A stretch of 64,000 nucleotides of DNA from Acanthosepion pharaonis (GCA_903632075.3 CAHIKZ030002622.1:546501-610500); one strand, 5' to 3'; positions 30,930 to 43,664 are shown, counted from the stretch's first letter. Program-made: numbers and translations. Notes: generated from the sequence alone by a model not told the origin.

Positions 30930-32100
30930 GTGGTAGACGTAGCAAAATGGAAGCCATGTTGTTTGTCTGAAAGGAAGTAGTGCAAAGTAAGTTTCTTAAC
31001 CAAATTAGAATTGATTAGAAACTTGCGTACTTTGCTGAAAAGTGGTAAGAGACTGATAGGTGATAATTTAAGGGATCAAAGGGTTCTTCAGAATTCTTAA
31101 AAACAGGAACTACAGAAGGGGACTTTGAACAAGCTGGAAAACTGGAAGCAGTGAGGCAGTTGTAAAGTTTGGAGAGAGCAGGCAGGTAAGAACCAAGGAG
31201 ATTATCATGGTTTAACTTTGTAATTCCATGATGGAATGAAAGTTGTGACGTTGGCTTTCATTCAGGGAAAGACTTCTGTGGCACATTTATGAACAGGAAG
31301 ATTAAAAACATTACAACGTACATTGTGAAGGAAGTCATGGAATGATTCTTAATCAGTGTGTTAATAACAGAAAGATATTTTGTTGATAATGGAAGAGAAG
31401 AAAGAGATATCTACAGACATCATTTCATGATCAGAGTTAACTTTGGAATTTCTCAAAGATGGCCTAAGGATAAATATTTGCTTGGGTTTCCAAACTGAAA
31501 TATGATCTGAGAGGAACAAATTCTTAATGCAAGGATGCAAAGTCATAAGGTAATTCTCATTACAAGTTTGAGAAATATTGTTTTGCTGAGGCCATCTGTT
31601 TTTGTTGAACAATCGGCTGTTAGATAATCCAGATGAAAGTGGACATTTTTACAGTCATCAATGTCAAAAATAAGAAAACAGGTGCACAGGGGAATTGCTT
31701 ATAGAAATTAGAGAAGCATTTGATTTAGAGAATCATCAAGAAGAGCTCAGGATAATGTGCTAAGAAAATCTTTTCTGTTTGAAAACAGGAGCAAACATGC
31801 ATCCTATGGATGGAATGGATACACAGACACAAAGGAACAGCAATGTTACAGATTTGCTGAGAGACTGGAATGGTGACTACTTTTAAATTATCAATAGCAG
31901 CTCAAACAAAAATACTTAAAAGGATTGAAAATAAACCCTCATAAATTATCAATATATTTTGCTACATAGACGCATGACCAATGCAAGTTTTGCATAATAT
32001 TCCCCATCAGCTGTTAGATTTTCTGATGTGGTTGTTCATCACTGAAGAGATCTTCTACCTGCCTTCAACTTTGAGGATTACATGAAAAAGAGGTTGCAAC
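30930..32100 (-). pseudogene. LINE-A RT start and upstream region
   Basis: At 31000-31180 the minus strand reads PACSKSPSVVPVFKNSEEPF then DPLNYHLSVS, matching the start of a CR1/Jockey-type RT (PISLL region). Upstream (31360-31612) an open stretch reads SDHISVWKPKQIF with no sure domain; it is probably the endonuclease-RT linker. The right limit is uncertain. The downstream catalytic motifs are absent, so this is an internal fragment or a 3'-rearranged copy. Confidence 0.7.
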
Positions 32101-32289
32101 ACTCCCCAGAGGGAGTTAATAACCCCTTCCATAGGTAACACAGAGACACGTACCCAAGAGAGAGTTTGATCAGCATCTGTTTTTATTTTTGGTCATAGTC
32201 AATTCAGCAAACGGGCTGGGTCCATGTACAACTGTTTATAAAATTACTTGTTTTAAATTACCAAATGGCCAATAGCGGGAAGGTCATCT

Positions 32290-32830
32290 AATCCTTATTA
32301 CAAGTTAATCGTAAAATGGGTAATTATTTTTAATCATAAAATGAGCAATTATTATTCATCATGATATGGGCAATTATTTTTTTAAAAATGGGAATTATTA
32401 TTCACTGTAAAATGAAATGGTCAATTATTATTCATCATAAAATGAGCAATTATATTCATCATGAGATGGAAATTATTATTAAAATTATTATGGGCAATTA
32501 TTAATAATCATAAAACAGGCAATTATTCATCGCGGGATGGGCAATTATTATTAATCGTAATATGGGTAATTATTTTTTTCTTTTCACAAATGCGGATTAT
32601 TATTCACTGTAAAATGGAAATTGATAATCATAGCATGGGTAATTATTATTCATCATGAAATGGGCAATTATTATTCATGATAAAATGAGCAATTATTATT
32701 CATCATGAAATGGGCAATTACTATTCATCATAAAGGGGTAATTATTATTCACTGTAAAATGGGCAATTATTATTCATTGTAAAATGGGAAATTACTTTTA
32801 ATTGTAAAATGGCAGTTATTTCTATTTAAA
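32290..32830. repeat. ~25-bp tandem repeat array
   Basis: About 20 units of ATGGGCAATTATTATTCATCATAAA and variants. The unit contains an AATTATTATT block and drifts steadily along the array. No coding potential. Confidence 0.88.
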
Positions 32831-33387
32831 TTTTCTTGTTCTCTTGTTTTAAACATTTTTATAAATTTATGAATTTAAAAAAAGTTTTTCTTTTTCTTTA
32901 TGATAATAGTAGATAATATTGCATTGTAGTTCATTCACACACTTTTATAATCTTGTAAATATGATGTAAATTGTAATTAATTCCTTTGTCCAAGAAAACA
33001 AAAGAGTCTTTTTGAAACACTGTTTTTTGTGGATACATATATTACATTTTACCAAGCTCTTTCATTAGCCAAGTTTTTATAACTTATTGTCAAATAATGT
33101 AATAAAATCTTTATTCTTAATACTGACCTAAATGCTTACTTTAACATACATTCAGGCTTAGTGACCTTTTTGAGAAAGCCAAATAATAAAATACAATTGC
33201 CAATAACTTATATAATATATATGATTAAGGAAATATCAATGTTGAAGACTCGATAACTCACATTGCAAAATTTTAATTCAGAATTTCAAGCAACTGATTT
33301 AAACTACTTATTTGAAGTCATAAGCTAAGCAAAAAAAAATGAAAAAACTAGAAACAAAAACACAACTTTGGCTAAAAAATTTATATA
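32831..33387. other. Unassigned AT-rich stretch
   Basis: No recognised element or gene. Confidence 0.5.
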
Positions 33388-33390
33388 CTA

Positions 33391-33850
33391 TTAGGTTGTG
33401 TCATAAATAATTTTCGTTTTTGTTTTTTCACTTTATTCTTAAAAAAATCAAGTATAATTACATTTTATTCAATTATATATTCACTATTATTTGCAATGAC
33501 ATTTTGAGGTTGATTGAGAATCTGTTTGAAAATTATAATTCCAGTGGTTTTGATCTGTAAATTGTTTTCACCTAACTCCTGAATCTGGTTTTCATCAGAG
33601 AAAGTTTTCACCATCAAAACATTTTGTGGTGATCAAAACATCTAATAATAATTGTCTGGTTGAAGGTCAGTTGAATATAATGTATGGTGTAAAACAGACT
33701 TACCAAATTCTTGAATTTTTTCCTTCATATGTGACCTTGCAGTGTCATAGAATGAAACAACATTTTTCTTATTGACAGGTACAGGCCAATTTTCATCAAA
33801 ATTTTTGTGGATATGTTGCAGCTGCTGGATGTAGCAATGTGCATTTATGT
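33391..33850 (-). pseudogene. Mariner transposase C-terminus with TIR
   Basis: The left end TTAGGTTGTGTCATAAATAA is a mariner terminal repeat preceded by TA (33389-33390). The minus strand encodes RSQQLQHIHKNF-like sequence, NKKNVVSFYDTARSH (second catalytic Asp, usually in HDNARPH), STDLQPDNYY (usually SPDLAPSDYH) and VKTFSDENQIQ. Stops and missense changes show decay. The other end is lost near 33850. Confidence 0.88.
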
Positions 33851-33889
33851 TTACAATTTTTTTTTTTTTTGTTTTTTGACAAACTTTTC

Positions 33890-35150
33890 TGATGTACTAA
33901 TGATAATTGGAGAAAGATTTTATCATGCTCTAGATAAAAACGGTTAAGCCCAGGCTGTAGCATTGGACATCTCAAAAGCCTTTGGGAGGGTCTAGCATTC
34001 AGGTCTTATCTACAAGCTGAAAAGCTATGGTATCTCCAGGCATGTTTTTGAGATGATCCAGTCATTTCTATTAAATCATGAAATTAATGTTGTCTTGAAT
34101 GGCCACTCATCTACATCCTTTTGTACTAATGAAGGTGTCCCCCAGGGCTCCATCATTGGTCCTACACTGTTTTTAATCTTCATTAATGACTTTCCAAATG
34201 ACATCAGCTCTCAAATTGGCCTCTATTGTGACAACACTCCTATTTACTCCTGCTTTGATAATAAGGATGATTAGTCAGACAAGATGAAAATGGTAGCCGA
34301 TGTACAACATGACCTCAAAACCATTGTTAACTGGTGCAAAAGATGACTTATCAATTTCAGTACCTCCAAAACTAAACTGCTCTCCATTAAACATACCTTC
34401 TATGAGAATGGTTGATGCTATCCTCCAAGAAAGTGACTAGTTGCATCTTCTCGGGTTAATGTTCTCAGCTAACATGAGGTGGAAAGACTACATTGAATCC
34501 ATCACTAGATCAGCTGCTAAGAAAGTCAGTTCACTGTGTCAGGAAAGACAATTTTTCTCTCCTGAATCTATACTTCATATATATAAGCCTACCATTCATC
34601 CATGTTTAGAATATTGCTGTCACATATTGTCTGGTGCCTCTGTTATTTTCTTGGAGTTCCTTGATAAGATCCAGAGAAGAATCATCAATATTATAGGTCC
34701 TGATCTGGCAGCCCGGCTTCAGACACTTATCCACTGCTGTAGGTTACCTCTCTGTGCCTTTTATATAAATACTTTCATGGTAATTGTTCAGATGAGCTTA
34801 TCACTATGTTACCTAAACTGTATGAATTTAAGTGCAGTACTAGACTGGCAGTTAGATCTCATCAATTTACAGTTGAGCTAGCTAGATGTAGCTGTAACTT
34901 CTATGCTAACAGTTTCTTTTCTCACACTTCTTGCTTGTGGAACTCCCTTCCAGCTCCATGCTTTTCAGCCAACTTTAATCTGCAAGAATTTAATGTAATG
35001 TCAACTGCTACCTCCTGTCCTCTTGATTGCTCTTTTCTTTTTTTACTCATTACTAATTTTTCAGTTTCTAATTCCTCGATACCCTGTAACCCCTTGTGCA
35101 TTAGTGTTTGTACTACCTTGTTTGGGATGATACCGATTTTAAAAAAAAGT
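33890..35150 (+). pseudogene. LINE-A RT and 3' end, 1.26 kb
   Basis: RT motif A reads ALDISKAFGRV (near 33960). Motif B is NEGVPQGSIIGPTLFLIFIND at 34130-34190, quoted here as NEGVPQGS then LFLIFIND. Motif C reads YCDNT where YADDT is expected (near 34230), so the second catalytic acid is lost. After frame breaks the C-terminal region follows: WKDYIESITRSAAKKV, FFSPESILHIYKPTIHPC, LDKIQRRIINIIGP. The end is TTTGGGATGATACCGATTTT plus A-rich. It is 5'-truncated and dead. Confidence 0.92.
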
Positions 35151-36720
35151 AAGGTGATAAAAGCAACTAGAATGTAAGGGGTTACTGAGAGTAACAATGA
35201 GGACAATAGAAGAGACATGATAAATCAACTACATTTAAATTTTTGAAGATTGTGGTTGCCAGGAAAGCAAGCAGTCCAGAAAAGAGTTTCATAAGTGAAA
35301 ACCATTAATGAAGAAGTTACAGGCATAGAACTTATGGTTATAAGTAACAATTTCGACAGTGAAATTATGAGACCTAACTACCAATTGAGTATCGTGCTTA
35401 ATTTGTGTAGCTGAACAATCAATGGTGAAAGCTCATCAAAGCAATTACTGTAAAAATATTTATAGAAAAAGCACTGGGAAATTACATTATGGTGGTGGAA
35501 AAGTGATTGACGCCAAGATGCCAGGTCAGGATTGATACTTTTACAGATTCTTCTTTGGATTTTGTCAAGAATTGGTAGATATATAACAGAAGCACTAGAC
35601 CAGATGTGGCAACAATATTCGGTGCACAGACAAATGGTTTATAAATGTGCAAGATTGATTCTGGCGAGAAAAATTGTCTAGCACGACATAGTGAACCAAC
35701 TTTCCTTGCAGCAGACTTTGCAATGGATTCAATATAATGATTTCACTTCATGTCAGGGGAATACATGAAAGAAAGAACATGCAGTGAGCTGCTCTCCTGG
35801 AGGTTAGCATCAGCCATGCTCATGGAAGTTACAAAAAGTATTTTAAGATAGTTAATAGAGAGAAGTTTCATTTTGGAGTCATTAAAGACAACAAGCCATT
35901 TCTTAGCTCAGTTAACAACAGATTTAAGGTGATTTTTTAGATCAGCTGCCAATTTTATTTCATTGAACTTATCAGATTTAGTATTAAAACAAAAGTAACT
36001 AGTTGCATCATCGTCATAGATATCGTGTCAGGAACTGATGACATTGGGAAGCTCATTGATGAAAATAAGGAACAAAATAGGCCCAAGAATAGAGCCCTGA
36101 AAGATACCTGCATTAATCCAAAATGATCTAGAGAAGTGGCCATTCAAGATAAAATTCATTATGTGGTTTGATAGGAAAAACTGAATAAAAAAAGAATAGC
36201 CAGAAATAATCTTGAATTTGTGAAAACCAACATGCCAAATCCTATTAAATACTATTTACACTATTTACATTGCAACATTCATGTTTCTGCTGTTGTATGC
36301 ACCGGCTTTCTTCAGGTAATATTTATTGAAATTTCAAACTGAATCCTTTATTTATAAATTCTTTGAATTCATTTCAAAATTCCAATAAATATCACATGAA
36401 GAAGGCCAAAGCATACAACAGCTGAAATGTTATGCATGTGGCAATAAAGATGAGGACAACAGACCGAACAATGTAAATAGTGTAAATAGTTACAATGCCT
36501 CATTTCAGAGATATAGATGCCTGTCAAATACCTTAGAGATACCTAACAGAAGAGCTTGAGTTTGTCATTCTCATCTAAAGCTTCATAGATTCTTTCAGTA
36601 ATAAAGAATCACATATCCACAGTTTACCCAGAAACGCAAAAGCCATATAATTTGTCTGAAAGAAGACCTTGTTAGGTGAGATGCTTAAACAAATTGAAAT
36701 TGATGAGAGCCTCTATTGTT
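35140..36720 (-). pseudogene. LINE-A RT copy, opposite orientation
   Basis: Tail to tail with the previous copy. The minus strand reads motif A as GISKVFDR near 36535, split by the PLE unit at 36253-36519. Then WHVGFHKF, NAGIFQGSILGPILFL (motif B), a decayed motif C (DIYDDDATSYF region), YIESIAKSAARKVGSL, FFSPESILHIYK and a 3' UTR ending at 35140. Many stops. Sharing an end with the plus copy at 33890-35150 hints at a joined or palindromic origin. Confidence 0.85.
36253..36519. mobile_element. Palindromic PLE-derived unit in LINE motif A
   Basis: A 267-bp insertion is flanked by CCTATTAAATAC (36241-36252) and CCTGTCAAATAC (36520-36531), a 12-bp TSD with two mismatches. A truncated minus arm (36253-about 36370) meets a full-length plus arm that ends TTTCAGAGATATAGATG. 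It interrupts the motif A codons of the minus-strand LINE. The minus arm begins at the family break point (ACTATTTACATT), as in the other palindromes. Confidence 0.88.
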
Positions 36721-36984
36721 GCATACCCATCATCATTTCATGGAGTCTATTTACTGTATCAACTGTTCATCGTGAAGATCTAGAATATTTCTTTGTGAAG
36801 TTTTCAGTCAACAATTTTTCATAGTCATTTATACTGCAGAAAATAGAATTTGTAAAATCAGAAGGTTGCTAATCAAAATACTTAGGCCACACTTGCATAG
36901 ATAGTGCACTGATCTGTTGCCAAATGTGACTTTTAGGCATTCACAACAATATCTGATTGGCTGTGAAAGAAAAAAATTTGCATT

Positions 36985-37218
36985 CTCTATCACTATTTCT
37001 ATCCATATCTTTATATCTCTATCTCTATCCATATCTTTATATCTCTATCTCTATACATATCTTTATCTTTATATCTATCTATATCCATATCTTTATATAT
37101 ATATATCTTTATCTCTATCTATATCCATATCTTTATATATATATATATATCTTTATCTCTATCTATATCCATATCTTTTATATATATATATATCTTTATA
37201 TCTATCTATATCCATATC

Positions 37219-37263
<45 letters not shown>

Positions 37264-37334
37264 TTATCTCTATCTATATCCATATCTTTCTATCTCTCAA
37301 TATCTTTTATCTTTATCTCTATCTATATCCATAT

Positions 37335-37398
<64 letters not shown>

Positions 37399-37547
37399 TT
37401 ATATATCTATATCTTTATATATATATATATATATCTTTATCTCTATCTATATCCATATCTTTCTATCTCTGTCAATATCTTTTATATTTATTTATCTATA
37501 TCTTTATCTTTATCTCTATACATATCTTTATATTATCTCTACCATAT

Positions 37548-37595
<48 letters not shown>

Positions 37596-38130
37596 ATATC
37601 CATATCTTTCTATCTCTGTATATATCTTTATCTCTATCTATATCTTTTTATCTTCTCTCTATACATATCTTTATATTTATATCTTTATATATATATATGT
37701 ATGTATATATATCTTTATCTATTATCTTTATCTCTATATATCTTTATATCTATCTATCCATATCTGTCTATCTCTTTATATCTTTATATCTCTATCTCTC
37801 TATCTCTATACATATCTTTACCTTTATATCTCTATCTTTGTCCATATCTTTATATCTCTATCTCTCTATCTCTGTATATATATCTTTATATCTCTATATC
37901 TATCTATATCCATATCTTTATATATATATATCTTTATCTCTATCTATATCCATATCTTTCTATCTCTGTCAATATCTCTATATCTTTATCTCTCTATCTT
38001 TATCTCTATACATATCTTTATATCTCTATATCTATCTCTACCATATCTTTATCTTTATATCTCTATCTCTCGCTATCCATATCTTTATATCTCTATCTTT
38101 GTCCATATCTTTATATCTCTATCTATAACA
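36985..38130. repeat. TATC-type satellite with embedded (TA)n
   Basis: About 1.15 kb of CCATATCTTTATATCTCTAT units of variable length (about 24-48 bp) with TA runs inside. Two overlapping plus-strand frames (about 400 codons each) span it, but both consist of Ile, Tyr, Ser, Leu and Phe from repetition of TAT, ATC and CTT. They are not genes. Confidence 0.95.
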
Positions 38131-38445
38131 TGGACTACATCTGGGTGGGTTTTTTCATTTTTTCTTTTTACAAAAGGGTATTTCAGAGAACAAAGTCTGC
38201 CACCATTTTATACCTTACTCTCAGTATGTGCAGGAATGAGGGTCCTGAGTAAGAAGAAACCCCAACAGAAGACCAGGTGAGGGAATAGATATAAATGGTG
38301 TCATTGTTCTACAAATACTGTCTATATTGCTGAAGTTTCTCATCCTGATTCTGCATGTAATATATTGTATGTACTGCTGTGGAAGGTTCTGGAATCAGTG
38401 TGAATCTTACATCCCAAAAAGTTATTTTTTTTTAATCAATTCAAC
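38131..38445. other. Unassigned stretch
   Basis: No recognised element. Confidence 0.5.
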
Positions 38446-38449
38446 TGAA

Positions 38450-38760
38450 GTAAGGGGATAATGCCACTAACATGCAAGTGGCTACTGAGAGTGAAAGAGA
38501 ATGAGAAACCCAACCTAAACAGGAAACAGGGGATAAAACCACTGTTCAAAAGATTGGGGAGGTATGTGAATTGGACGAAAGGCAAACCTAGCTACTCCTA
38601 TTGAGGAAGAAAAATAAAAAATAAATAGTAAACAAAATTTCAGAGTTTAGGCAGAGATATTAGAAATAGAGTTGAAGTAGACATTAAAAGGAACCAGAAA
38701 CACAATCTTAAGTAGGAAAAGGTATAAACCTATACTCCTGTTCAAATGATCTAACTCATG
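38450..38760 (+). repeat. Diverged units of the ~180-bp satellite
   Basis: The sequence AGGGGATAAAACCACTGTTC, AGATTGGGGAGGTATGTG, GGCAAACCTAGCTACTCC and TTTCAGAGTTTAGGCAGAG corresponds to the unit of the array at 62945-63890. Two degenerate units are present 25 kb from the main array. Confidence 0.75.
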
Positions 38761-38984
38761 ATTTCAACAACTCTACACCATCAGGATTTTTTTTTTTTTT
38801 GCTAATTTTTCTCTCTTCTCAATCAAACTGTTTATGTACAAGGAAAGCCTCAATAAGACAAAGTAAAACATTTGTAGGACATGGGGGAAGTCCAACAAGT
38901 AATACTAATTAGCTTTTATTAGAAAAATAAGAAAGAAAATTATTAATATATTAATCTTTATGACATTATCAACTCATCATCCTT

Positions 38985-39480
38985 TTGGAAGCTTAGAATC
39001 TTCAGCATTTTGGGAGGGTAGAATTTTCATCATTTTGGAATGGTAGAATCTTCATCATTTTGTATGGATATAATTTTCAGCATTTTGGAATCTTAGGATC
39101 TTCAACATTTTGGGAGGATAGGATATTTAACATTTTGGAATCTTAGGATCTTCCACATTTTGGGAGGATAGGATCTTCAACATTTTGGAAGGATAGGATC
39201 TTCAACATTTTGAAAGGATATGATCTTCAACATTTTGGAAGGATAGAATCTTCAGAATTTTGGGAGGATAGGATCTTCAACATTTTGAAAGGGTAGAATC
39301 TTCAACATTTTGGAAGGGTAGAATCTTTAGCATTTTGGAAGCTTGAGAGCTTCAGTATTTTGGAAGGGTAGAATCTTCAGCATTTTGGAAGAGTAGGATC
39401 TTCAGCATTTAGGAAGTGTATGATCTTTAGCATTCTGGAAGCTTGGGGTCATCAGCTTTTTGGAAGGATAGGATCTTTAT
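38985..39480. repeat. 25-bp tandem repeat, ~19 copies
   Basis: Unit CATTTTGGAAGGATAGGATCTTCAA with substitutions (for example GAATC for GGATC). No coding potential. Confidence 0.93.
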
Positions 39481-40214
39481 TCAAATTCACTTGCATCTAG
39501 TTGCTACCTCATTTTTCAGATCATGAAATATTCAAAACATTGTGTGCAAAAAAAAATTTGCTAAGTAGGGAAATCTCCATGATGTAATGGAATTACATAT
39601 TACCAATAAGCAATAGCTTCTTTGTATATGCCAAATAATATATATACATATATAAACCAAATCACAATTTGATTGAAAAAAAAAAATAAAATAAAAGCTT
39701 TTTCTTTACAAGAGAGGTGATGAGGATTGAGTGTGTTATATATAAACCACTGTTGTGTTCACTCATTGGTTTAAAGGGTTATTTGTGTTAATGTACATGG
39801 TATTAATAAAAGGAAAGATCATATATATTTTCTTAACAGACAAAAAATATAAGTTAAATGAGATTGAGTGTCTACTTACATAAAATAATGTACTTGATTG
39901 AATCCTGCCTCCAACATTTTGCATTGATGGTAAATTCATCACCGCTTCTACAAGAGTATAATAGCCTGAATAAATAAAGTTCCTGTCCTGCTTGAGACCA
40001 CGTAACATGATAATATTAAAATTTGCTTAATAATACCTATCTGCCTTCACAAGTGCAAAGACACACAATGACGTAAGAAGAAAATCTACTTAAGACACTG
40101 GCTCAGAGAGCACATTAGCATGGAACCATCTGACAAAGCATTGCTTGTGCATTGAGAGTCACAGACACTACATAAAGATGTAACATTAAGAAAATCAAGT
40201 AAATGAGACTTTTT
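39481..40214. other. Unassigned AT-rich stretch
   Basis: No recognised element. Confidence 0.5.
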
Positions 40215-40580
40215 TTAAAGCTTATCAACCTTTTTTAGGCTATTTTAAAGACAGAAAATATTTTCAGTGTAAGAATTTTTTGGCGATAATAATAATTAAC
40301 AGATATAAGTCCTACTAATTAACTCATAACTCGATAAGGGAGAAGAGGTTATTTGCATGTAAATTAATATAGCAAACCCAAATGGAAATGAAACTCAGCT
40401 CTCTGCATTCTAATTCCAAGTTATTATCAATTACACCACCAGCACATCCAAGAAATTCAGAACCTGGTATTTCCGAGTGGTCACCCACCCAGATACTGTC
40501 TAAACTCAGTGTTGTTTAAATTCGGTGATCATTCAAGAACCACTCTTTCAATGTGATATGACCATAAACCTTCTTCAGTT
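40215..40580 (-). repeat. 5S-rRNA/tRNA composite SINE
   Basis: The minus strand from about 40575 has a 5S-like head (GGTTTATGGTCATATCACAT, ATCACCGAATTTAAAC, GGGTGGGTGACCACTCGGAA), a tRNA-like middle (about 40400-40450, GTGTAATTGATAATAACTTG and GAGTTTCATTTCC) and the tail (ending AGGTTGATAAGCTTT). All parts are in the order of the 28716-29118 copy. Confidence 0.85.
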
Positions 40581-40984
40581 GTGAATAATGCCAACACCAT
40601 ATAAGGGTGTAGCAATGAAGAAAATCTTTTTGATGAAGGATTACCAGTGTTATGAGCATCACAGTAAACATATAATGATCTAATACTAAGAAAATCAAAA
40701 AGATAAGACATTTCTGAAGCTATGACATGCCAACACCATATAAAGGTAGAACATGAAGAAAATTTTTAATGCTGAAATTTTACTGAATCCATATCTTGCA
40801 CTTCAACCAAGGTCTTGAAAATAAGTCACATGCTTTTAATTTATTGATATGGTTGGTAGTAACCAGGACACTTAACAACAAACTAATAATATTATTTTGG
40901 TAATGGCAATGTAATAAATGATCTTATTTTCAGCATATAATATGTCAGATTTTATGAAAGTTATAAAATGCCATGGTACCCATA
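40581..40984. other. Unassigned stretch with short duplications
   Basis: CCAACACCATATAAGG occurs twice (about 40589 and 40728), each followed by GAAGAAAAT-type sequence, suggesting a local duplication. No gene seen. Confidence 0.5.
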
Positions 40985-41290
40985 ATGAGTCACAGTGATG
41001 TAATGGATAGCAGCTCAGATTGAGGAATCGAGGAGCTGAGTTTGAATTCCAATTGAATCCATTATTTTCAGTTACATGCTAATACTCTTGGGAAAGGTAG
41101 GAATCCTCTTCTTCTCCTCCCAGCTATAGGTAAATAGCAGGACAGACAGAGTTCTATAGCCTTGGATGGCAACTGGTCTACCGCAGAAAGAAATGGCAGC
41201 CTACTGCAGAAAAAAATCTGCCCCATCAGTCATGTATCGAAAGATACATGATCGCCAAAGCGTGTATCACACATGGCACATAACTAACCC
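40985..41290 (+). repeat. tRNA-derived SINE without 5S head
   Basis: The tRNA-like part reads AGTGATGTAATGGATAGCAG and GAGTTTGAATTCCAATTG (B box GTTTGAATTCC-like). The tail is TAGGAATCCTCTTCTTCTCC then GCTATAGGTAAATAG, related to the composite family. The last part (41150-41290), with CCTACTGCAG and AAGATACATGATCGCC, is not shared with it. Confidence 0.7.
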
Positions 41291-41369
41291 ATAATGATAT
41301 TTTAAATGAAATAATTTAGTCAGTTGTATGGGTTATTGTGTTAATCAAATCTGTTTCTGCAGGCAATAT

Positions 41370-41640
41370 TGGATATGCTTGTAGTGTAGTGGTTATCAAT
41401 GGTATTAGTATTTCAAGTTCAAATTCCAATCAAACCCTGCAAAAGCCAATGTTTGTATGAAAGTGAATGCAATATTTACTTTCATGCAAACATTGAGGAA
41501 AGATATGAACTCTTTTTTTTTTACTCTTTCCAGCAACTGCACCTTGTAAAAGCCTAATTGCTACAGAAACCACAGCAGCAACATCTTGTACGGTGGGACT
41601 GTGACTCTGTGTACCATTCTGAGTCTGCAGGGTTAGTATA
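41370..41640 (+). repeat. tRNA-like SINE fragment, second type
   Basis: TGTAGTGTAGTGGTTATCAA followed by GTTCAAATTCC (about 41405-41430) gives A-box-like and B-box-like sequences at tRNA spacing. The downstream sequence resembles the tail of neither of the other SINE families. It may be an independent tRNA-derived SINE. Confidence 0.5.
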
Positions 41641-41689
41641 CCACAGTGGCAAGATCTTTTTAGATTTATTTAGAAATAAAAATTTATCC

Positions 41690-42260
41690 TACACTTGGCT
41701 TGCATAATAAAATCTGGCATCCCCTGAAGAAAGTTATCAATATTTTCCATAAGAATTCAGCATGTGCAGCAGAAATACATCCCATGTTTTAAACTATCAC
41801 CTGTATGGTGCTACTGATACAGGTGGCAAATTGCATCAAAACCAAAACATCAACCTGAAACCTTGAGTTATATTCTTAAATAACCTTGAGGTTGAGACTT
41901 TCATATAGATGCCATGCGTGGTAGCAAGCCTATTCAGAAATATCTAAACTGTCAGTCATATACAACTGCTTTTTAACATCAATGATGAAAAAAGGCTTTG
42001 ACCAATTAAAGCCTGTTAACATTCCAAACCACATCAAATAGAAAATTCACAAAGAAACCCCCATCAATACTGGAAAGATCAATAACAGCTAGTGGACTTG
42101 AGAAACCTGATTTTCTAAAAAAATGTTTTAAGAGAAAGATTTTATAAATTTCAACCAAAAACAGTACTAGCTTTTCAGTCAGTGAATACCAAATGCTTCC
42201 TTGTAGGTAAATAGCTAATATTACTATTACCAATAGTGTCTTCATCTAGCTAATGTCCTA
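41690..42260 (+). repeat. Interspersed repeat, family D
   Basis: The sequence from about 41850 (CAACCTGAAACCTTGAGTTA, TTCAGAAATATCTAAACTGT, CTTTTCAGTCAGTGAATACC) is shared with 58980-59760 and 61130-61230. Here the site AATATCTAAACTG is intact, while the other copy carries a hAT-like insertion at that point. No coding region was recognised. Confidence 0.75.
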
Positions 42261-42289
42261 CCATTTTTTTTTTATTAGTGGCAAGGTCT

Positions 42290-42430
42290 CATTATATTAT
42301 AGTTGAAATGACTTGAATGTAACCATAAGTTCTATGCCAACAGCTTCTTTTATCACACTTCTCATTTGTGGATCTCTCTTCCAACTTCTTACTTCTCAGT
42401 CAACTTTATATTTTATAAGTTTTTTTAACC
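42290..42430 (+). pseudogene. LINE-A 3' fragment
   Basis: CATAAGTTCTATGCCAACAG and CATTTGTGGATCTCTCTTCC match the FYANSF and LWNSLP region of LINE-A. It ends near (TA)n without a recognisable 3' UTR. Confidence 0.6.
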
Positions 42431-42453
42431 TAAGTGTTTTTGATCTTTCATAC

Positions 42454-42454
<1 letters not shown>

Positions 42455-42502
<48 letters not shown>

Positions 42503-42638
42503 TGACTGAATAAATTACAGACATTATGTCTGCTAATTTTTAATAAAATCCGTTCATACTCATGAATACTCTTCCGTTTATTGATGCTAATTTAGTCAAT
42601 CAGACATGTCTAAAAGAGAATTTGCTGCCTAAATACAT

Positions 42639-42676
<38 letters not shown>

Positions 42677-42745
42677 CACAAAAAATTAACAAAATCAAGG
42701 GAGGTTTGAACTTTCATGAAAACTTGATATATTTCCCCACACACA

Positions 42746-42783
<38 letters not shown>
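42455..42783. repeat. Cluster of (TA)n and (CA)n tracts
   Basis: TA runs lie at about 42455-42499, 42655-42676 and 42748-42783, and a CA run at about 42637-42655. Further (ATAC)n lies at 43000-43042. Confidence 0.9.
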
Positions 42784-42791
<8 letters not shown>

Positions 42792-42904
42792 CCAAATAAG
42801 AGAAAGAACAGATAGAGTAAGAATCTACAGTTCGTAGCATTTACTTTTTTTTTTTAAAAAGTGCTCAATATAAAGTAGAGCAAAATATTATTATAACATT
42901 TTTA

Positions 42905-42998
42905 TTATAATAGATTATAATAAAAACATTTTACATCGCAACACAAAAGCTTTTGTGTCATGATGCAAAATGTTCTTATTATAATCTACCATTATAAA
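42905..42998. repeat. Hairpin-forming inverted repeat
   Basis: ATTATAATAAAAACATTTTACATCG...AAAAGCTTTT... folds back on TGATGCAAAATGTTCTTATT...ATAAT. The flank GTGCTCAATATAAAGTAGAGCAAA (42862-42886) is also found beside the inverted-repeat arm at 22700-22727, so this is a relative of that element. Confidence 0.75.
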
Positions 42999-43012
42999 AA
43001 TATATACATACA

Positions 43013-43043
<31 letters not shown>

Positions 43044-43049
43044 GTTAAA

Positions 43050-43664
43050 TGTATCTGTATATAAAATTAGACATTGTGGCTTTCAGTATAAATAGCCATG
43101 TTAAAAATAAATATCAAACGCTGATTGCATGCAACATAATAAAAAAATGGAAAATAAAATGCAAAGACATCACCCAGGAAATGCATTCAACTTGATGGCA
43201 TAAAACTTTTTGCACTCTTCCAAACACAAAAATCAAAGTCTATAATTTGATGTGCAAATCTGGAAAGGCATAACACAAATTCCCTAACCAGGAAAGAAAA
43301 TGCATTCCAAAAAAAATCAATTATTTCAGAGGGAAACTTTCCTTTGAAAAAAAAAAAACAAAAAACCATAAAGATATTAAGCAATCCCCTCACATATACT
43401 TACAAAAAGCAAAATAAAAAAAAAAAGATAGGAATTTAACAAGGCAATTATTTCCCTTTTTAAAGATTCTATCCTTGAAAAGAAGTACAAATTTCAATTT
43501 TATACATAAAGTCTAAAAATAATTCATGTTTTTACCTCAAATTATCTCAAGCCATTGAAAAAGTAATGTCCATGTATGTGTCCATAAGTATGTCTAACTG
43601 TAATCCTGATGCTGTACAAGCAAATATTTTTCCAATCCAATCCAAATCCAAAGTATGACAATAA
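43050..43664. other. Unassigned stretch
   Basis: No recognised element apart from AT-rich runs. Confidence 0.5.

Noticed and set aside
36917..38252. Two overlapping ~400-codon plus-strand open frames
   Set aside because: They translate a TATC/TA satellite into Ile-Tyr-Ser-Leu repeats in two frames at once. No domain, no codon bias, and start codons lie in flanking non-coding DNA.
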